A stretch of 64,000 nt of DNA from an uncultured Lachnospiraceae bacterium (GTDB lineage Bacteria; Bacillota; Clostridia; Lachnospirales; Lachnospiraceae): the NCBI GenBank assembly GCA_937920345.1, contig CALGVA010000046.1, forward strand, positions 1 to 64,000, read 5' to 3'. Under the pieces are notes generated by a model, which did no database searches, was not told the DNA's origin, and was given only the letters and a program-made list of their open reading frames with translations. Both the position numbers and the translations under genes were made by a program. Each line of letters opens with the position of its first letter. The stretch's first letter is position 1. Positions 59,083-64,000 of the stretch are shown here, one piece after another.

Positions 59083-60090
59083 ATGGCTAAGAGAAAGAAT
59101 ATGAAATACTCCGGAATCGGCGGGCAGGCGGTTCTTGAGGGTATTATGATGAAGAATAAAGAGCAGTATGCCGTGGCGGTGAGGAAGCCGAACGGGGAGA
59201 TCGAGGTTGAGGTCGAACATTACAACAGTATTGTGCATGGCAGTAAACTGTTGAATATTCCTTTTGTACGCGGTATATTCCAGTTTATTGACTCGCTGGT
59301 TCTCGGTATGAGAAGCCTTGATTTTTCTTCTAAATTCTATGAGGAAGCCGACGCGAAAGAGACGGCGGCGGACAAGGCGTTTAACAGGCTGTTCAAAGAC
59401 AAGGCGGATAAAGTATTCAGCGCCATTGTCATGATTTTGTCGCTTGCGCTTGCCATAGGCATTTTTATGGTACTGCCTTACTATGTGACCTCGCTTTTTG
59501 AGGAATATATCAGAAGCGCTTCGTTTATGGCGATCATAGAAGGCGTGCTGCGTATCGTGATCTTTGTGGGGTATGTGCTGAGCATATCGCTGATGAAGGA
59601 TATCAGACGTGTCTATATGTATCACGGCGCGGAGCATAAATGTATCAACTGTATTGAGAAGGGACGCCCGCTGACCGTGGGCAATGTCATGAAGAGTTCC
59701 AAGCAGCATAAGCGGTGCGGAACGAGTTTCATGCTCTTCGTTATGTTTGTCAGCGTGGTTTTGTTTTTCTTTATCAGGGTGGAGAATCCGGTGTACCGTG
59801 TGCTTACCCGGATCGCGCTGATTCCGGTGATTGCCGGAATATCCTATGAAATCATCCGTCTGGCGGGCAGGAGCAACAACATTCTGGTCAGGATCATTTC
59901 GGCGCCGGGCATGTGGCTGCAGAGGCTGACGACCAGAGAACCGGACGAGAGCATGGTGGAAGTTGCGATTGCCGCAGTGGAGGCAGTTTTCGACTGGAAA
60001 GCATATTTATATGAAGCGTTCGGTTATGAGGTGGACGAATCGTGGCTGATCGACGATGAAGATAAGCGGGAACCTGACGGGGAAGAATAA
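59083..60090 (+). CDS. DUF1385 membrane protein
   Basis: About 335 residues. The N-terminal YSGIGGQAVLEGIMMKNKEQYAVAVRKP and the central MYHGAEHKCINCIEKG are the DUF1385 signatures; the His/Glu/Cys cluster in the latter looks like a metal site. Membrane spans at about 107-130, 148-165, and two in 216-260. The ATG at 59083 follows GAGGAA by ten bases and is preferred over 59047. The order rpmE, DUF1385, prmC, prfA is conserved in clostridia, though a direct role in translation is not shown. Confidence 0.9.
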   Translation: MAKRKNMKYSGIGGQAVLEGIMMKNKEQYAVAVRKPNGEIEVEVEHYNSIVHGSKLLNIPFVRGIFQFIDSLVLGMRSLDFSSKFYEEADAKETAADKAFNRLFKDKADKVFSAIVMILSLALAIGIFMVLPYYVTSLFEEYIRSASFMAIIEGVLRIVIFVGYVLSISLMKDIRRVYMYHGAEHKCINCIEKGRPLTVGNVMKSSKQHKRCGTSFMLFVMFVSVVLFFFIRVENPVYRVLTRIALIPVIAGISYEIIRLAGRSNNILVRIISAPGMWLQRLTTREPDESMVEVAIAAVEAVFDWKAYLYEAFGYEVDESWLIDDEDKREPDGEE

Positions 60091-60228
60091 GGTACTGTGA
60101 AGCCGCAGGCTGACCGGATACGGGAAAGTTCTGCGGACAGCAAGATACGCTGTGCATACAAAAAATGCGTGACAGACAGGATTGCAGACCGTGTATACCG
60201 GGCGAAAACGGATCAATGGTGATAACGT

Positions 60229-61089
60229 ATGTTATATAATGAGGAAGTAATTTACCGGGAGATATACCGGTGGGGCGAGGAGCGGCTGAAGCAGGCAGAG
60301 GTGGCAGAGGCTGCGGAGCATGCGAGGCTTTTACTCGAATTTTGCTGTGGCACGGATCGGAATACGCTGCTTGTGCATGGAGACCGCAGGGTGTCGGCGG
60401 AGGAATATGACCGGTATCGGGACTGTATCGAGAAGCGCAGGAAGCGGATACCGTTGCAGTATATTACGGGCGAACAGGCATTTATGGGATTGACTTTTCA
60501 GGTAGATCAAAATGTGCTTATCCCCCGGCAGGACACGGAGATACTGGTGGAGGAAGTCATGCGCCGTCTTCACGACGGTATGCGGATTCTGGACCTGTGT
60601 ACCGGCTCGGGCTGTATTCTGTTAAGCCTTCTGCATTATTCAAACGGCTGTACGGGAGTCGGGACTGATTTTTCCGGGGCGGCTTTACAGACTGCGAGGG
60701 AGAATGCAGGCAGAGTTCCCGGAACGGACGTTACATGGATACAGAGTGATTTGTTTGAGAATATAGACACCGCAGAGAGATTTGACATCATCGTGTCGAA
60801 TCCTCCTTATATAAGAACGGATGTTATTGATACCCTGATGCCAGAGGTAAAGGATTACGAACCGCACCCGGCGCTGGACGGGAAGGAAGACGGACTTTAT
60901 TTCTATCGGGAGATCATAGCGCAGGCAGGCGCGTATCTGAATCCGGAGGGAATGCTTTTCTTCGAGATCGGTTACGATCAGGGGGAAGCGGTACGAAAGC
61001 TTATGGAAGAGGCGGGATACCGCGAAGTGGAAGTGGTGAAGGATTATGCCGGACTCGACAGAGTGGTGTATGGCGAGTATAGATTGTAA
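60229..61089 (+). CDS. prmC: Release factor glutamine methyltransferase
   Basis: 286 residues. N-terminal helical release-factor-binding domain (about 1-80, ending RIPLQYITGEQAFMG). SAM-binding motif LDLCTGSGCILLS (GSG at 126-128). Catalytic NPPY at 191-194 in IIVSNPPYIRTD. It methylates the Gln of the GGQ loop in release factors RF1 and RF2. Its target prfA is the next gene, 65 bases downstream, as in most bacteria. Confidence 0.96.
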   Translation: MLYNEEVIYREIYRWGEERLKQAEVAEAAEHARLLLEFCCGTDRNTLLVHGDRRVSAEEYDRYRDCIEKRRKRIPLQYITGEQAFMGLTFQVDQNVLIPRQDTEILVEEVMRRLHDGMRILDLCTGSGCILLSLLHYSNGCTGVGTDFSGAALQTARENAGRVPGTDVTWIQSDLFENIDTAERFDIIVSNPPYIRTDVIDTLMPEVKDYEPHPALDGKEDGLYFYREIIAQAGAYLNPEGMLFFEIGYDQGEAVRKLMEEAGYREVEVVKDYAGLDRVVYGEYRL

Positions 61090-61154
61090 GTGAAGCCGGT
61101 TTATCTGGCCTGTGACATCAGGTGTCATGACGATAGAGAAGTATGGAGGAAATT

Positions 61155-62231
61155 ATGTTTGATAAATTAGAAGATCTGCTGAGAAAATTTGAGGAGATCA
61201 TGAACGAACTGAGCGAGCCGACTGTTGCGGACAATCAGGAGCGTTTTCGTGCACTCATGAAGGAACAGAGCGATCTGACGCCGATCGTGAATGCCTATAA
61301 AGAATATAAGAAATGTAATCAGGATATCGAAGATTCGCTTGCCATGCTGGAAAGCGAGTCCGATGAGGATATGCGGGAGATGCTCAAGGAGGAACTGTCC
61401 GGCGCGAAGAAGCGCGTGGAAGAACTGGAGCACGAATTGAAGATACTGCTTCTGCCCAAGGACCCCAATGATGAGAAGAATGTTATCGTGGAGATCCGTG
61501 CCGGTGCGGGCGGTGACGAGGCGGCGTTGTTCGCGGCGGAAATCTACCGCATGTATGTGCACTATGCCGAGGGCAGACGCTGGAAAGTGGAGACCATGGA
61601 AGTGGAAGAGATCGGCATCGGCGGCATGAAGAGCGTGACCTTCATGGTGACCGGACAGGGCGCTTATTCTGTACTGAAATATGAGAGCGGCGTGCATCGC
61701 GTGCAGCGTGTGCCGGAGACGGAGAGCGGCGGACGTATCCATACGTCCACCATCAGCGTGGCAGTAATGCCGGAAGTAGACGAGGACATTGATATTGTTA
61801 TCGAGGATAAGGACATACGTATAGACGTTATGCGTGCGTCCGGAAACGGCGGGCAGTGTGTCAACACGACCGATTCCGCAGTTCGTCTGACGCACTATCC
61901 TTCGGGAATCGTGGTATACAGCCAGACGGAGAAATCCCAGATTCAGAATAAGGCGAAGGCTTTTGCACTTTTAAAGGCGAAGCTTTATGATATCGAGCAG
62001 CAGCAGCGGCATGACGCGGAAGCGGAACTACGCCGCAGCCAGATCGGTACGGGCGACCGCTCCGAGAAGATCAGGACTTATAACTTCCCCCAGGGACGCG
62101 TCACCGACCACCGGATCAACCTGACGATCTATAAGCTGGATAAGGTGATGAACGGGGATATTCAGGAGATCATCGATGCATGTATCGCAGCGGATCAGGC
62201 GGCAAAGCTTCTGAAAATGGGAGAGAACTGA
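61155..62231 (+). CDS. prfA: Peptide chain release factor 1
   Basis: 358 residues from the ATG at 61155, which has GGAGGAAATT directly before it; the ATG at 61143 overlaps that site. GGQ loop at 232-234 in SGNGGQCVNTTDSAVRLTH. The codon-recognition tripeptide reads PET at 187-189 (PAT in E. coli RF1), which keeps the P-x-T pattern of RF1 and excludes RF2 (SPF). Terminates at UAA and UAG. Co-transcribed with prmC, which methylates it. Confidence 0.97.
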   Translation: MFDKLEDLLRKFEEIMNELSEPTVADNQERFRALMKEQSDLTPIVNAYKEYKKCNQDIEDSLAMLESESDEDMREMLKEELSGAKKRVEELEHELKILLLPKDPNDEKNVIVEIRAGAGGDEAALFAAEIYRMYVHYAEGRRWKVETMEVEEIGIGGMKSVTFMVTGQGAYSVLKYESGVHRVQRVPETESGGRIHTSTISVAVMPEVDEDIDIVIEDKDIRIDVMRASGNGGQCVNTTDSAVRLTHYPSGIVVYSQTEKSQIQNKAKAFALLKAKLYDIEQQQRHDAEAELRRSQIGTGDRSEKIRTYNFPQGRVTDHRINLTIYKLDKVMNGDIQEIIDACIAADQAAKLLKMGEN

Positions 62232-62284
62232 CAGACAGCCGGAGCGGGATGACCACTGGTTGCGAAATGATTGAAAATGTACGG

Positions 62285-62319
62285 AACGGACTTTGATATA
62301 TATCATTGTCCGTTTTTTT
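62285..62319 (+). terminator. Terminator after prfA
   Basis: AACGGAC (62285-62291) pairs with GTCCGTT (62308-62314). The loop itself contains the palindrome GATATATATC, and seven T residues end the structure. Confidence 0.85.
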
Positions 62320-62390
62320 CATGAAGTCTGGGCGCATTACAGTTGGTCTATGCCATTTTGCGAGTAAAAACGCTTTGTGTGTGATTTTAC

Positions 62391-62476
62391 GAGTTGTGCG
62401 GGCGCCAAAATGTGAATTTGAAGTATTTTATGTGCACCAGACGGGACGGCGTAGTCGAAGGATGGGCTGTTATCGG
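62391..62476. repeat. Dispersed intergenic repeat, copy 2
   Basis: Second copy of the 86-base element at 56848-56933. The rest of 62320-62603 holds a TATAAT at 62528-62533 (possible hsdM promoter, no good -35) and no gene. Confidence 0.6.
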
Positions 62477-62603
62477 AGTGAAACATGCCTGCAAGAAGTT
62501 AATGAAATGTGTAGAGGATTGTGCTACTATAATAATACAAGAGAAACTGTTTAGCGCTACGCATTGGTGCATGGGCAATAATACTACAAAAACGGAGAAC
62601 GGT

Positions 62604-64000
62604 ATGATTACTGGTGATTTACGGAACAGGATAGACAGAATATGGGAAACATTCTGGACGGGCGGGATAACAAATCCCTTAGATGTGATTGAACAGTTTA
62701 CTTATCTGCTTTTTATAAAACAGTTAGATGATGTTGAGACGACAAAAGAGAATGAGGCTAATTTTCTGGGAGTACCATTCGAGTCTATGTTTCCGGATGA
62801 ATGCCAGAAGTACAGATGGAGTAGATTTAAGAATCTGGGTTCTGCTGAGAAAATGTATGAAACTGTTGCAAATGGCGTGTTTCCGTTTATTAAAAATTTA
62901 CATCAAGACGGGGATTCCGCATACGCACGTTATATGGGTGACGCGATTTTTAAGATTCCGACTGCGGCAATGCTCTCTAAAATCGTAGATGGAATTGACA
63001 GATTAGAACTTGGTGATGAAGATTCCAAAGGTGATTTGTACGAGTATTTGCTGTCAAAGGTTGCAACGGCGGGAACGAATGGGCAGTTCAGAACCCCGAG
63101 ACATATCATTAAAATGATGGTTGCCTTAGTCAAACCGCAGCCGGAGGACATTATCATTGATCCGGCCATGGGTAGTGCAGGATTTTTGATTGAAGCACAG
63201 CAGTATCTGCGGGATCATCATGCGGATATGTTTCTTAACGCGCAGCTGCGTGATCATTTCAATAATAACATGTTTTATGGAAATGATATGGACAGGACCA
63301 TGCTTCGGATCGGCGCTATGAATATGCTTTTGCATGGTGTAGATAATCCGAACATTTCTTATCGGGACAGTTTGTCGGAGCAGAATGCCGATATTGAGAA
63401 ATATAGTCTGGTACTTGCAAATCCTCCTTTTAAGGGAAGCCTTGACTATGAGGCAGTGTCAGCTGATCTGCTTAAAGTTACTAAGACTAAAAAGACAGAG
63501 TTGCTTTTCCTTGCATTATTCTTACGTATTTTGAAAAAGGGCGGCAGAGCGGCAGTGATTGTACCGGATGGTGTACTGTTTGGCAGCAGTAATGCGCATA
63601 AAGAGATTAGAAAAGAAATTCTGGAGCATAATAAGCTGAACGCAGTGATTTCTATGCCGAGTGGGGTGTTTAAGCCTTACGCGGGAGTTTCGACGGCGAT
63701 CCTTGTATTTACAAAGACCGGCTCTGGTGGGACGGATCAGGTATGGTTCTACGATATGAAAGCTGACGGTTACAGTCTGGATGATAAGAGGCAGGAAATT
63801 TCGGATTGTGATATCCCGGATATTATTAACAGATTTCATAATCTGGAGGCTGAGACTGAGCGGGCAAGGACTGAGCAGAGTTTTTTTGTGCCGGTGGAAG
63901 AAATTGTCTCTAACGATTATGACCTTTCTATTAATAAGTACAAAGAGGTTGTGTATGAGAAGGTGGAGTATGAGCCTACAGATGTTATTTTGGGGCGTAT
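62604..64000 (+). CDS. hsdM: Type I restriction-modification system methylase subunit (HsdM), truncated by window end
   Basis: The frame runs from the ATG at 62604 (CGGAGAA before it) to the last base without a stop: 465 codons visible. N-terminal helical HsdM domain (DLRNRIDRIWETFW, LDVIEQFTYLLFIKQLDDVE). The SAM motif I is DPAMGSAGFLIEAQQYL. The catalytic motif IV is NPPF at 273-276 in VLANPPFKGSLD. FRTPRHI before motif I and GGRAAVIVPDGVLF after it are typical. It makes N6-methyladenine and belongs to the HsdRMS complex; hsdS and hsdR should lie to the right of the window. It begins 372 bases after prfA, beyond a strong terminator, which marks the edge of an accessory region. Confidence 0.94.
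   Translation, partial: MITGDLRNRIDRIWETFWTGGITNPLDVIEQFTYLLFIKQLDDVETTKENEANFLGVPFESMFPDECQKYRWSRFKNLGSAEKMYETVANGVFPFIKNLHQDGDSAYARYMGDAIFKIPTAAMLSKIVDGIDRLELGDEDSKGDLYEYLLSKVATAGTNGQFRTPRHIIKMMVALVKPQPEDIIIDPAMGSAGFLIEAQQYLRDHHADMFLNAQLRDHFNNNMFYGNDMDRTMLRIGAMNMLLHGVDNPNISYRDSLSEQNADIEKYSLVLANPPFKGSLDYEAVSADLLKVTKTKKTELLFLALFLRILKKGGRAAVIVPDGVLFGSSNAHKEIRKEILEHNKLNAVISMPSGVFKPYAGVSTAILVFTKTGSGGTDQVWFYDMKADGYSLDDKRQEISDCDIPDIINRFHNLEAETERARTEQSFFVPVEEIVSNDYDLSINKYKEVVYEKVEYEPTDVILGR

Noticed and set aside
62728..62988. 86-codon frame within the hsdM region
   Set aside because: Out-of-frame shadow; the true hsdM frame runs from 62604 and keeps motifs I and IV to the window end.

Overview
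The window reads as chromosomal DNA of a gut-type Lachnospiraceae (Clostridia, Bacillota). Evidence is the moderate GC, strong AGGAGG-type ribosome sites, HrcA/CIRCE control of clpB, and many families typical of that group (DUF4250, DUF4364, DUF975, DUF6062-like, DUF5722, DUF1385 beside rpmE/prmC/prfA). I see no rRNA, tRNA, CRISPR array or complete insertion sequence. All assignments are from reading the sequence; no database search was run.

Layout. 1-2772: C-terminal part of a large repetitive surface protein. 3.0-5.4 kb: class II aldolase and a DHH phosphoesterase. 5.5-10.1 kb: a TIR / membrane / propeller protein convergent with rarA. 10.4-17.8 kb: housekeeping and regulators (glnS, DUF2225, MocR, TetR, small acidic membrane protein, HAD phosphatase). 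18.0-32 kb: a cell-surface glycan locus. It starts with a tyrosine recombinase, then a 261-bp segment bounded by near-identical inverted recombination-type sites, then an SF2 helicase with helicase-associated repeats, initiating sugar transferase, glycosyltransferases, Wzy-like polymerase, LicD, CDP-glycerol-type cytidylyltransferase, an asparagine-synthase-like enzyme, Wzx-like flippase and acyltransferase. From about 22.8 to 27.8 kb the DNA is strikingly AT-rich, as expected for exchangeable glycan cassettes. 32-34.3 kb: an Rpn-family nuclease gene lying between two partial copies of the acyltransferase/cutC boundary. 34.4-40.7 kb: clpB, an S66 peptidase, DUF4250 and a corrinoid-activation protein. 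40.9-50.1 kb: signalling (PocR hybrid kinase with its receiver partner, an OmpR-type two-component system with an operator-like repeat), polysaccharide deacetylase and a second TIR membrane protein. 50.4-62.2 kb: a second rarA paralogue, DUF5722, DUF4364, radical SAM protein, malic enzyme, rho, and rpmE-DUF1385-prmC-prfA. 62.6-64.0 kb: start of a type I restriction-modification system (hsdM), cut by the window end.

How the parts work together. The best candidate for an undescribed system is the glycan locus. The recombinase sits directly before a predicted invertible promoter segment. The best promoter inside that segment currently points away from the glycan genes, so inversion should switch the helicase-plus-glycan operon. 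Two further possible layers of variability are nine-G tracts, one in the ribosome site of the sugar transferase and one inside the acyltransferase coding region. The same region shows remodelling scars: a C-terminal stub of an ATP-grasp gene, a probable frameshift at the acyltransferase start, and the duplicated boundary around the Rpn gene. Separately, both TIR-domain membrane proteins lie next to a rarA paralogue, which may be chance but is worth testing.
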